From Desulfobacula sp. (lineage in GTDB: Bacteria > Desulfobacterota > Desulfobacteria > Desulfobacterales > Desulfobacteraceae), in assembly GCA_023139225.1 (NCBI GenBank), contig JAGLNZ010000408.1:1-8250 (forward strand): DNA of 8,250 nt, read 5' to 3'. Position 1 is the first letter of the stretch. Every line of letters starts with the position of its first letter. Shown here in pieces: positions 1 to 6,178 of the stretch. The notes below the pieces were generated by a model. That model did no database searches and was not told where the DNA came from. It was given only the letters and a program-made list of their open reading frames with translations. A program made the position numbers and the translations under genes.

Positions 1-1
1 A

Positions 2-487
2 AAAAAATGGGAGAAAATCCCTAATGTGGATATGAATTGTTTTGGGTGCGGCCCTGAAAATCATCATGGGCTGAAGATGACCTTTGAAACCAATAAAGAA
101 AGACTTCGATCCATTGTCATTGTGCCGGATCATTTAAGAGGATGGAGCAATATAGTACACGGCGGGGTGCTGTCCACCATATGTGACGAAATTATGGCAT
201 GGGCGGCCATCTATCTTTCAAAACGATTTATCCTGACAAAAACCATAACCACCTCATTTTTAAAGCCTGTGACCATCGGATCAAGGTTGGAAACCTTTGG
301 CTTTATTAAAGAGCAAATTGATGAAAGAAATGCAATCATGACAGGAGAAATTTACAATGACAAAGGCCTGTTGTGTGCCATGAGTACGGGTGAATTTGCT
401 CTTTTTACATCAAATGATTTTAAGAAACTTTCTATCATGCCAAATGATCTTCTGGATAAAATGACAGGCATGTTTGATATAGCTTAG
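2..487 (+). CDS. PaaI-like hotdog-fold thioesterase (5' end probably cut by window edge)
   Basis: This is probably an acyl-CoA thioesterase of the PaaI/YbgC-like hotdog superfamily, hydrolysing a small acyl- or aryl-CoA in the cytoplasm; the substrate cannot be read from sequence. Numbering from GTG 26, the N-terminal motif CFGCGP is at residues 5-10, followed by GLKM. The hotdog helix signature N42-x2-H45-G46-G47 leads to D54, nine residues after the His, where PaaI has its catalytic Asp. The family's usual length is about 140-170 aa. The reading frame stays open to base 2 and reads KKWEKIPNV before the motif; a W-x-x-I-P stretch is common just before CFGCGP in relatives, so the true start probably lies left of the window. 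GTG 26 (GGGAG at 9-13) and ATG 32 are alternative starts. The gene converges on the minus-strand operon with only 21 nt between stop codons. Family is confident; specificity is unknown. Confidence 0.8.
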   Translation, partial: KKWEKIPNVDMNCFGCGPENHHGLKMTFETNKERLRSIVIVPDHLRGWSNIVHGGVLSTICDEIMAWAAIYLSKRFILTKTITTSFLKPVTIGSRLETFGFIKEQIDERNAIMTGEIYNDKGLLCAMSTGEFALFTSNDFKKLSIMPNDLLDKMTGMFDIA

Positions 488-508
488 CCGGTTAAATTTA
501 TTTGTTTT

Positions 509-994
509 TCATAAAGGTTTTGAAAATAAAACCGCCCCGCCTGCTTCTTTGTAATGCCCGTCCTGCTTGAAGCCCGCAGCTTTATGAATTCGCATCGCTT
601 GACGGTTATTTTCCTGGATTTTCAGGGTGATTTTACAGCAGTTTAATTCAATGGCCTTTTTTTCAACTATTGCCAAAAGTTTTTGCCCGATTTTTTTCCC
701 CCTGTAATCGGGCTGCAAATAAAAATCACTGATATTAATCATCGGACGTGCGTTAAAAGTTGAAAAACCTTTAAAGCATGTAACAATGCCTACCGCCTTG
801 TTATCATGGAATGCAAGGAATATAATTGTTGTGGGATGATTTTGAAGCCCGGGGATTAATTCTTTTAAAATATCCTGAGTCAATGGCTGTCCATCTCCCA
901 TGGGATCTGTGGCATAGGCATTTAATAATTCCAATACAGCCTGTGAGTGAAGGGTGAGATCCAGATTGGCTTCAAATATTTCAGTTAGGGCCAT
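509..994 (-). CDS. GNAT family N-acetyltransferase
   Basis: A 161-aa single-domain GNAT acetyltransferase, expected to move an acetyl group from acetyl-CoA to an amine of unknown identity in the cytoplasm. The strand-4/helix-3 core reads ISDFYLQPDYRGKKIGQKLL (residues 88-107). This contains the acetyl-CoA pyrophosphate loop, R98-G-K-K-I-G103, in which the usual middle Gly is Lys. The downstream signature NNRQAMRIHKAAGF lies at residues 129-142. ATG at 994 is chosen because AGGAG sits at 1005-1001, a 6-nt spacing; the in-frame TTG at 1000 directly abuts that site. It is the last gene of the minus-strand run, 39 nt after the NTF2-like gene. It is not closely related to the other GNAT in the run (2904-3314), so the pair is not a recent tandem duplication. 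No terminator hairpin is visible after its stop. Confidence 0.85.
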   Translation of the reverse strand: MALTEIFEANLDLTLHSQAVLELLNAYATDPMGDGQPLTQDILKELIPGLQNHPTTIIFLAFHDNKAVGIVTCFKGFSTFNARPMINISDFYLQPDYRGKKIGQKLLAIVEKKAIELNCCKITLKIQENNRQAMRIHKAAGFKQDGHYKEAGGAVLFSKPL

Positions 995-1000
995 GATCAA

Positions 1001-1005
1001 CTCCT
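1001..1005 (-). promoter_or_regulatory. Shine-Dalgarno site of the terminal GNAT gene
   Basis: AGGAG on the minus strand, 6 nt before ATG 994. It decides the start against the in-frame TTG at 1000, which would touch the site. Confidence 0.7.
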
Positions 1006-1033
1006 GTATATTGAAGGTAAATAAACCCCTGTT

Positions 1034-1450
1034 TTATAAATGCAAGGGCAGTCTTTTGTCGTCAATCTCAATCGTTGTTTTTGAATATGTCAGCTTATTA
1101 ATAATTTTTCCATCTTTAAAATGAATTACATCAACTCCTTTTCTGATTTCAGGCCTGTCTTCAAAACCCGGTTCAGTTGATGGCCATTCAAGAATCCATC
1201 GATAAAGAGCCTTTTGGTGCAGTTCATCAATGAATGTCTCCTCTTCAAGGAACCTGAAGTTACCATGATTGTTAAACCAGGGTTCCCAGGCTTTTCTAAG
1301 TGCTTTTATGCCTTTAACATAAGCACCGGTCCAGTTTTCAAAAAAAATGTCATCGTGGAAAATTGCCATTACCTTATCAAGGTCATACTTCTTCCAGGCA
1401 AGGTTCCAATCCTTTAGTAAAGCTTTTATTTCTTTTTGTGAAAGTTTCAT
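1034..1450 (-). CDS. NTF2-like / SnoaL-fold protein
   Basis: A 138-aa protein of the nuclear transport factor 2-like superfamily (SnoaL-like cone fold). Visible hallmarks are the N-terminal helices with WNLAWKKYDLDKVMAIFHDDI (about 15-35), the next strand FENWTGAYVKGIKALRKAW (37-55), and the C-terminal strands KGVDVIHFKDGKIINKLTYS (104-123). The V-x-H-F-x-D-G-K-I pattern is typical of the fold. Members are small-molecule isomerases, hydrolases, cyclases or non-catalytic binding proteins, so no reaction is assigned. ATG 1450 is preferred because AGGTGG lies at 1460-1455, 4 nt upstream. An upstream ATG at 1468 would overlap the preceding gene and lacks a good ribosome site. The gap to the acyltransferase stop is 8 nt, so co-translation is likely. 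No signal peptide is seen. Confidence 0.75.
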   Translation of the reverse strand: MKLSQKEIKALLKDWNLAWKKYDLDKVMAIFHDDIFFENWTGAYVKGIKALRKAWEPWFNNHGNFRFLEEETFIDELHQKALYRWILEWPSTEPGFEDRPEIRKGVDVIHFKDGKIINKLTYSKTTIEIDDKRLPLHL

Positions 1451-1454
1451 TATT

Positions 1455-1460
1455 CCACCT
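1455..1460 (-). promoter_or_regulatory. Shine-Dalgarno site of the NTF2-like gene
   Basis: AGGTGG on the minus strand, 4 nt before ATG 1450 and inside the 8-nt junction and the end of the preceding acyltransferase gene. It supports the shorter of two possible starts and suggests translational coupling. Confidence 0.6.
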
Positions 1461-2868
1461 ATAACCATTGGTCAAGCGAATTGGCATAATATTTTAATAA
1501 ATGGATTTCTGATCCTTTACTGGTAAATATGCCATCAGCTTCATTTATCATGCCTCGAAGCAACATCAATGAAATAGCTTCTGAAATGGCATGTTTTCTT
1601 GTACTATGGGCTGTTTCAATGACAGGCGCCCCGTTTTTTTTTATGTTTAACAAAATTGATTCGCACTTATTATCAATGTCTGAAATACTAAGCTCTTTGT
1701 CAAGATTTTCTAAAAAAATTTGACAGACCAAAGATACGGGAACAATGGGGACAACATCGGAAATATTGGCCATCAATAATTCACACAGTTTTTTGATTTC
1801 AGGAAATCTTTGATTGCGTTGTAAATTTTTAAAAATAATTTGATGCTTTTTTGAATAGGCAATAGTTGAAATCGGTTTTCCAAAATTAACACAGGCATAC
1901 CCAAATCGACGCCACCGTGAAAGCAGTATCTGGGTAATGTTTCTCAATATAAAGCCAATGGTTGTTTTGAAAACAAACCAGAGGCTTCGTTTTTGTAAAT
2001 CAGGATTTAATGATCTTAAAAGGCTTCGGTCTTCTATGGTACGATCGTAATTGATACCCACAGGGATAAAAATGATATCCCGGTCTTTTTTGGGATCAAA
2101 GCCTCTCAGCATATAATCAATTAAACCCAGTCTTGGTTCCTGAAGATTACCGTCTTTACTGAGACCGCCTTCAAGAAAGACGGCCTGGCATACCCCTTGT
2201 TGAGTGGCCATGTGGATATATCTTTCCAAAACCCTTCGATATAAAGTATTTCCGGAGTTTCTCCTTACAAAAAAAGCGCCCATGAACCTGAACAGCATAT
2301 GAAGCGGCCATATTTTTGCCCACTCACCAACGGCATAGGAAAGCGTGGTCCTTTCTGCTGCCAGGAACGCCACAAGAATATAATCAATGTTTGAGCGGTG
2401 ATTCATAATAAATACAACCGTGGAATCAGGGTCTATTTTTTTGTATTGATCATCTTCAAGAAGTCCTACGCGAACCCGATATAAAAGCCTGGCAATTTTT
2501 TTTGCAATCCAGTATCCGATTCTAAAATAAAAATAAGCATTAAATGAAGGAACAATCTCTTTTGCATAAGAGATTGCTTTTTTTTGAACCATTTCAAAGG
2601 GCATATCTTTTTCATCGGCATATGATTTGATGGCCTCTATAATTGCAGGGTCATAGGATAAACGATCAATCAGAACCTGTCGTTTGGTTAATTGGAAGGG
2701 CCTTATTTCAATATCAAGCCGCGTTCCTATTTCTTCGATCACTCTGTTGATGCGCCTGCGAAGAAACCACCGGCTGCTGGGAATCAGGATTCGATCTAAC
2801 AGGGCAAAGACGGCAATAAAAACAAGAAAGAGAAACAGCCAGATGGAAATTGTGATTTGTCCACTCAT
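1459..2868 (-). CDS. Short PlsB-like glycerolipid acyltransferase
   Basis: A 469-aa membrane-associated acyltransferase of the PlsB/LPLAT superfamily, probably acylating glycerol-3-phosphate or a related acceptor in phospholipid synthesis at the inner membrane. A hydrophobic anchor (about 6-24, ISIWLFLFLVFIAVFALL) opens the protein. Block I is H157-RSNI-D162 (the catalytic HX4D), block II is GAFFVRR (197-203), block III is FLEGGLSKDG (231-240) and block IV is IFIPVGINYD (266-275). The C-terminal part also looks PlsB-like, with PIVPVSL (374-380) and a final LLKYYANSLDQWL. It is much shorter than E. coli PlsB (about 800 aa), lacking most of the long N-terminal region. Block III has Leu236 where classical enzymes have Arg in EGGRSR, so acceptor specificity is uncertain. 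ATG 2868 is preferred over an upstream start at 2898 because GGGAGAA lies at 2879-2873. The start is 35 nt after the YpeA-like gene. Confidence 0.85.
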   Translation of the reverse strand: MSGQITISIWLFLFLVFIAVFALLDRILIPSSRWFLRRRINRVIEEIGTRLDIEIRPFQLTKRQVLIDRLSYDPAIIEAIKSYADEKDMPFEMVQKKAISYAKEIVPSFNAYFYFRIGYWIAKKIARLLYRVRVGLLEDDQYKKIDPDSTVVFIMNHRSNIDYILVAFLAAERTTLSYAVGEWAKIWPLHMLFRFMGAFFVRRNSGNTLYRRVLERYIHMATQQGVCQAVFLEGGLSKDGNLQEPRLGLIDYMLRGFDPKKDRDIIFIPVGINYDRTIEDRSLLRSLNPDLQKRSLWFVFKTTIGFILRNITQILLSRWRRFGYACVNFGKPISTIAYSKKHQIIFKNLQRNQRFPEIKKLCELLMANISDVVPIVPVSLVCQIFLENLDKELSISDIDNKCESILLNIKKNGAPVIETAHSTRKHAISEAISLMLLRGMINEADGIFTSKGSEIHLLKYYANSLDQWL

Positions 2869-2872
2869 AGGA

Positions 2873-2879
2873 TTCTCCC
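2873..2879 (-). promoter_or_regulatory. Shine-Dalgarno site of the PlsB-like gene
   Basis: GGGAGAA on the minus strand, 4 nt before ATG 2868. It favours the 469-aa product over a ten-residue longer one starting at 2898. Confidence 0.6.
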
Positions 2880-2903
2880 ATGCAAATTTTGCAAACAAAT
2901 ATT

Positions 2904-3314
2904 TTAAAGTCGTTTGCTTAGAACCGTCACCGGGTCATCATTAAACCCAATAGTTTTATAAAACCTGATTACCTGTTCATTGGTTTTTCTTACCATAAGA
3001 TTTATTTTCGGACAACCCATAGCCGCCAAAGCTTTTTGGGCGTGTTGAACAAGCTTTGCCGCATATCCTTTTTTTTGGTATTCAGGTTTTATGGCGAGAT
3101 AATAAATCCATCCCCGGTGACCGTCAAACCCTGCCATACAGGATCCTGCGATTTTGTCATTGATAATTCCCACAAAGAACAGATCATCATTTTGGGCAAA
3201 TTTTAATTGAATATCCTTTGCAGGGTCATTTAAGGGAACAACAAGGTTGCATTCATTCCAAAGTGTAATGAGTTTTTCTTCATCATCGGGTTCATATAAT
3301 CTTATAATCATCAT
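2904..3314 (-). CDS. YpeA-like GNAT acetyltransferase
   Basis: A 136-aa GNAT protein resembling E. coli YpeA throughout. Shared features are the early TLWNECNLVVPLNDPAKDI (17-35), the strand GFDGHRGWIYYLAIKPEY (62-79), the acetyl-CoA loop Q80-KK-G83-Y-A85, GCPKINLMVRKTN (100-112) and FYKTIGF (118-124). Its length is close to the family's usual 140 aa. It should use acetyl-CoA; YpeA has no firmly established substrate that I can cite, so none is assigned. Two adjacent ATG codons (3314 and 3311) are possible starts. No convincing Shine-Dalgarno sequence precedes either, unlike most genes in this run. It lies 41 nt after the LysE/RhtB-type exporter gene, and a Fur-box-like repeat straddles that junction. 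No symbol is given because orthology is not proven. Confidence 0.85.
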   Translation of the reverse strand: MMIIRLYEPDDEEKLITLWNECNLVVPLNDPAKDIQLKFAQNDDLFFVGIINDKIAGSCMAGFDGHRGWIYYLAIKPEYQKKGYAAKLVQHAQKALAAMGCPKINLMVRKTNEQVIRFYKTIGFNDDPVTVLSKRL

Positions 3315-3347
3315 AGGCTTATTGTTGTATAATCAATTCAAATAAGC

Positions 3348-3368
3348 AATGATTATCAATCATTATCA
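3348..3368. promoter_or_regulatory. Fur-box-like direct repeat (weak candidate)
   Basis: ATTATCA occurs twice, at 3352-3358 and 3362-3368, spaced 10 bp (one helical turn). On the minus strand the region reads as two GATAAT hexamers separated by GATT, which recalls the GATAAT-hexamer description of Fur sites. The match to the 7-1-7 palindrome is only partial. It overlaps the last codons of the exporter gene and lies about 35 bp before the YpeA-like start, so it may be chance in AT-rich DNA. Confidence 0.2.
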
Positions 3369-3988
3369 AGAGCAAGCTTTAATCCAAATCCAATAAAAAT
3401 TATTCCGGAAAGTTTTTGCAAAAAGGTGCCGACCATTTTGTTTTGCCTTAATGTGTTTGTCATTAATGCAGCAGTCCAGGTTAAAAAAAGACACCAAAGT
3501 GTTCCGGTCACAAGAAAAGTGCCGCCTAAAATAAGAAAAGGTATTGGTCCGTTTGCATGATTCGGATTAATAAACTGAGGTAAAAAAGAAAGAAAAAATA
3601 AGGCTACCTTAGGGTTTAGGACATTTGTGAGTACCCCTTGCTTGTAAATTTTTGCAAGATCCCTGACCGCATATTCAGACTGCGAGGTTTCAAAAGCTTT
3701 ATTTTTTTCCAAAAGTGTTTTTACGCCAAGATAAATCAAATAGATAGCTCCGGCCCATTTGACCAGTGTGAAAACAAAAGCTGAGGTTGATAAAATCAAG
3801 GACAATCCAAATGCTGCACAAAGGACGTGGACAATACAGCCTGACATGATCCCCGCCACCGATATGAGTCCGGCAGTTTTCCCCTGGGAAACGCTTCGGG
3901 TCAATATGTACATGGTATCCACACCCGGTGTCAGGTTGAGAATGATTGCAGCAATAATAAATCCCAAATAATTTTCAATCCCAAACAT
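3356..3988 (-). CDS. LysE/RhtB family amino-acid exporter
   Basis: A 210-aa inner-membrane protein of the LysE/RhtB (LysE superfamily) exporters, which typically expel amino acids or their derivatives using the proton gradient. The family signature NLTPGVDTMYILTRSVSQG is at 18-36. The second hallmark, NVLNPKVALFFLSFLPQFI, is at 122-140. About six hydrophobic segments are visible (roughly 7-27, 40-66, 68-92, 121-139, 147-172 and 189-207), the normal topology and length for the family. The substrate cannot be read from sequence. ATG 3988 follows AAAGGA at 4004-3999 with 10 nt spacing, and the start is 24 nt after the ftsY stop. That gap contains a small inverted repeat that includes part of the ribosome site. 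Placement beside GNAT genes raises the possibility of exporting acetylated compounds, but this is speculation. Confidence 0.9.
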   Translation of the reverse strand: MFGIENYLGFIIAAIILNLTPGVDTMYILTRSVSQGKTAGLISVAGIMSGCIVHVLCAAFGLSLILSTSAFVFTLVKWAGAIYLIYLGVKTLLEKNKAFETSQSEYAVRDLAKIYKQGVLTNVLNPKVALFFLSFLPQFINPNHANGPIPFLILGGTFLVTGTLWCLFLTWTAALMTNTLRQNKMVGTFLQKLSGIIFIGFGLKLALDND

Positions 3989-3995
3989 TGTAGAG

Positions 3996-4011
3996 CTATC
4001 CTTTATGATAG
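3996..4011 (-). promoter_or_regulatory. Small hairpin overlapping the exporter ribosome site
   Basis: On the minus strand the sequence is CTATC-ATAAAG-GATAG: perfect 5-bp arms around a 6-nt loop. The Shine-Dalgarno AAAGGA (4004-3999) runs from the loop into the 3' arm. The ftsY stop lies just upstream at 4015-4013, so a terminating ribosome would open the structure. This is compatible with translational coupling. The stem is short and AU-rich. Confidence 0.3.
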
Positions 4012-4012
4012 T

Positions 4013-4972
4013 TTAATCAAATAATGCATTAATAAAGAGTTTTGAGTCAAAATCCTGAAGATCCTCAATCTGTTCTCCCACACCAATATATTTTATCGGC
4101 AGTTTCATGCTGCTTGCAATGGAGGCAACAATACCACCTTTGGCAGTTCCATCAAGTTTTGTCAGTGCAATCTGGGTTAAGCCCACTGCTTCATTAAACA
4201 GATTTGCCTGGGAAATTGCATTTTGTCCGGTGGTGGCATCTAAAACCATTAATACCTCATGGGGAGCACCGGCAAGTTTTTTATTAATGGAGCGTTTTAT
4301 CTTTTTAAGCTCTTCCATCAGATTTTTTTGTGTATGAAGCCTGCCGGCCGTATCAATTAATACAATGTCGATATCCCTGGCACAAGATGCTTCAACAGAA
4401 TCATAGGCCACAGCGGCAGGATCCGCCCCTTCTTTATGTTTGACAATAGAGGCATTGGATCTGTCTGCCCAGATTTCGACTTGTTCTATTGCTGCTGCCC
4501 TGAATGTATCTGCTGCAGCAATGAGCACTTTTTTCCCCTGGGATGTAAACTTCATGGCAAGCTTTCCCAACGTCGTGGTTTTGCCGGTTCCATTGACGCC
4601 GACAACCATTATAACATGGGGTTTTGTGGTCGGTTCTTTTTTTAGGGTTTCTGAATTTTCCGGGAACAGCCCGATCAATTCCTCTTTCAGCACCTGTTTG
4701 AGCTCATCTGCATTGGAAAGTTTTTTCGCTTTTTTCTTTATTCTTTCCATCATCTCCATGGTAATATCAATACCAAGATCTGATGTGATCAATAGCTCTT
4801 CCAATTCTTCAAAAAGGTTTTCATCAATCATTTTGCTGGAAACAAACAGCTCATTGATGTCTGTGGTTAATACCTGTCGTGTTTTGGAAAGTCCGTTTTT
4901 CAGCCTTGAGAAGATCCCGTTGCCGTCTTTTTTATTTTCGGGACTCTTTTTTTTAAATGGATTAAACCCCAA
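4013..4972 (-). CDS. ftsY: Signal recognition particle receptor FtsY
   Basis: FtsY is the membrane-bound SRP receptor GTPase that docks Ffh-ribosome complexes at the Sec translocon for co-translational insertion of inner-membrane proteins. The 319-aa product has a short basic N-terminus with a probable membrane-binding amphipathic helix (GNGIFSRLKNGLSKTR, about 17-32), the helical N domain (about 33-110) and the GTPase NG core. Nucleotide motifs are all intact: P-loop GVNGTGKTT (125-133), DTFRAAA (155-161), DTAGR (207-211), TKLDG (271-275) and GVGE (297-300), then DLQDFD (304-309). It lacks the long acidic A domain of E. coli FtsY, which is normal in many bacteria. The start is TTG at 4972-4970: AAGGAG lies 9 nt upstream, an in-frame TAA lies just before that site, and the next internal Met (residue 48) is inside the N domain. 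It heads a probable six-gene operon. Confidence 0.97.
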   Translation of the reverse strand: MGFNPFKKKSPENKKDGNGIFSRLKNGLSKTRQVLTTDINELFVSSKMIDENLFEELEELLITSDLGIDITMEMMERIKKKAKKLSNADELKQVLKEELIGLFPENSETLKKEPTTKPHVIMVVGVNGTGKTTTLGKLAMKFTSQGKKVLIAAADTFRAAAIEQVEIWADRSNASIVKHKEGADPAAVAYDSVEASCARDIDIVLIDTAGRLHTQKNLMEELKKIKRSINKKLAGAPHEVLMVLDATTGQNAISQANLFNEAVGLTQIALTKLDGTAKGGIVASIASSMKLPIKYIGVGEQIEDLQDFDSKLFINALFD

Positions 4973-4981
4973 TTTATATTG

Positions 4982-4987
4982 CTCCTT
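4982..4987 (-). promoter_or_regulatory. Shine-Dalgarno site that fixes the ftsY TTG start
   Basis: AAGGAG on the minus strand, 9 nt before TTG 4972. It is the strongest evidence that ftsY starts at TTG, since no in-frame ATG or GTG lies between the upstream stop codon and this site. Confidence 0.75.
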
Positions 4988-5010
4988 AGATTTTTATTGT
5001 TTTGTATGAT

Positions 5011-5039
5011 CTTTTACATTTTTCTTGAATCAGAATCAA
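5011..5039 (-). promoter_or_regulatory. Possible ftsY operon promoter
   Basis: Minus-strand TTGATT (5039-5034), 17 nt spacer, then TAAAAG (5016-5011), about 40 nt before the ftsY start. The -35 and spacing are reasonable and the -10 is poor. The 157-bp intergenic region (4973-5129) must also carry the promoter of the divergent transporter gene. TTGACT at 5069-5074 is a possible -35 there, but I see no good -10 at the right distance. Confidence 0.25.
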
Positions 5040-5040
5040 G
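5024..5040. promoter_or_regulatory. Imperfect 17-bp palindrome, operator-like
   Basis: CTTGAATCAGAATCAAG is an inverted repeat centred on 5032 with perfect CTTGA/TCAAG outer arms and one mismatch inside. It overlaps the candidate ftsY -35 and lies about 90 bp before the divergent transporter start, so a bound protein could affect either gene. I do not recognise the site as a known regulator's motif. Confidence 0.3.
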
Positions 5041-5129
5041 GATTGTAAGTGAAAACTTGAAGCAAATATTGACTCAATCTGTAATCTATCATAGGTTTCT
5101 CTATTAATTTTAATCTTTGAGAAATATTT

Positions 5130-6104
5130 ATGATCCAAAAAATTAAGAAACAGTGGTTTCTATTCAGTCTTATTTTTATTTTTGTCATAGTCATTTTTGA
5201 TCAGTCAAATACCCTGGCAAAAATCGGGATGATTCTAAAGGATAACCACAGTCCTGAAATCATGATATTTTTTATTTTTATTTTTTCAGGCCTTTTAATA
5301 GAAAGTGATCAGATAAGAGCGGGAATTAAAGATATTAAATCAACGCTTTTAGCATTGGCAGTCATTATTGTGTTTGCACCAATAGCTGCCTGGGTGCTTT
5401 GCCTTTTCCCCGTTGAAACCGGGGTGGCAATTGGCCTTTTTATTGTAGCAGCCATGCCCACAACGCTGTCTTCCGGGATTGTGATGACCGGAGCTGCAGG
5501 CGGCAACATGGCCCATGCGCTTTTTGTGACAATACTGTCAAATTTTATCGGTATCTTTTCCGTTCCTGTTATACTTTCGCTTTTTTTGTCATTCCTTCAC
5601 CAGGAAAAAGAACTGGTTATTGATCAGGGGGCTATTATTATTAAATTGATTTTAATTGTTCTTTTTCCTCTGCTGATCGGGATTGTGGCAAAGGCAAAGG
5701 TTTTTACAGCAGATCAATTGGGAAAATTTAAACTTCAGATCATTAACCAGTGTATGATTATCGGCGTTGTCTTTATTGCCCTTGCAGGGGCAAAACAGGT
5801 GCTTTTACAACAAGGCGATACCTTTTGGTATATACTGATTCTTGTGACGGTTTTCCATTTGATGCTTTTGGGGTGTTCCTTTTTGCTTGTAAAATTGTTC
5901 CGAGTGGAAAAGGGCCGCTATGAAAGTATTATTTTTATGGGATCACAAAAGACCCTGGCCTTATCCGTTATGATTCAGGTAAGCTATTTTAATGAATTTG
6001 GAATTGCATTGCTTGTCTGTGTCATTCATCACATTGTTCATTTAATGATTGATGGATATCTAAGTGCAAAAATGAGCACCAGCCTCTTTGTTGAAAAACA
6101 ATAA
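5130..6104 (+). CDS. SBF-like transporter (YfeH/SLC10A7-type, bile acid:sodium symporter superfamily)
   Basis: A 324-aa polytopic inner-membrane protein of the SBF-like branch of the bile acid:sodium symporter superfamily. About nine to ten hydrophobic segments span the length. Two motifs mark the crossing discontinuous helices of the fold: MPTTLSSGIVMTGAAGGN (109-126) and GSQKTLALSV (271-280), the latter corresponding to the family's G-S-x-K-S/T-L-A element. Members are cation-coupled secondary transporters of organic anions; the substrate here is unknown. ATG 5130 is the first possible start, because an in-frame TGA lies at 5118-5120. Only a weak GAG precedes it, so translation may be modest. 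It is divergent from ftsY and lies 74 nt upstream of the diguanylate cyclase gene on the same strand, with no obvious terminator between. Confidence 0.85.
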   Translation: MIQKIKKQWFLFSLIFIFVIVIFDQSNTLAKIGMILKDNHSPEIMIFFIFIFSGLLIESDQIRAGIKDIKSTLLALAVIIVFAPIAAWVLCLFPVETGVAIGLFIVAAMPTTLSSGIVMTGAAGGNMAHALFVTILSNFIGIFSVPVILSLFLSFLHQEKELVIDQGAIIIKLILIVLFPLLIGIVAKAKVFTADQLGKFKLQIINQCMIIGVVFIALAGAKQVLLQQGDTFWYILILVTVFHLMLLGCSFLLVKLFRVEKGRYESIIFMGSQKTLALSVMIQVSYFNEFGIALLVCVIHHIVHLMIDGYLSAKMSTSLFVEKQ

Positions 6105-6131
6105 TGAGACTTTACTTTCTATCCGGCAGTG

Positions 6132-6157
6132 GTTAAAAATAGAATATTTAGTTTAAC
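6132..6157. repeat. AT-rich inverted repeat between transporter and cyclase genes
   Basis: GTTAAA (6132-6137) pairs with TTTAAC (6152-6157), and inner AATA (6138-6141) pairs with TATT (6145-6148) around a GAA loop. Three unpaired bases (6149-6151) interrupt one side. It sits about 20 bp before the cyclase start and 27 bp after the transporter stop, and could be an operator or a weak hairpin. It lacks the GC stem and U-tract of a Rho-independent terminator. Confidence 0.3.
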
Positions 6158-6178
6158 TTCAAAAAGGAAATATTCCCT

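Noticed and set aside
488..508. Shared terminator between the converging thioesterase and GNAT genes
   Set aside because: The 21-nt gap is AT-rich but has no hairpin stem in either direction; the surrounding codons show none either.
2869..2898. Upstream in-frame start giving a longer PlsB-like protein
   Set aside because: GGGAGAA is correctly spaced for ATG 2868 and would lie inside the coding sequence of the longer form.
509..3314. The two GNAT genes as a tandem duplication
   Set aside because: Their motifs, lengths and flanking segments differ: one is YpeA-like, the other is not. They are separated by two unrelated genes.
4440..5009. Long plus-strand open frame (189 codons) opposite ftsY
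   Set aside because: It lies antisense to a fully conserved ftsY, has Ser/Phe-rich composition typical of a complementary frame, and has no ribosome site or recognisable motif.
5069..5100. Promoter for the SBF-like transporter starting at TTGACT 5069
   Set aside because: The -35-like hexamer is good, but no acceptable -10 occurs 16-18 nt downstream, so it is not listed as a feature.
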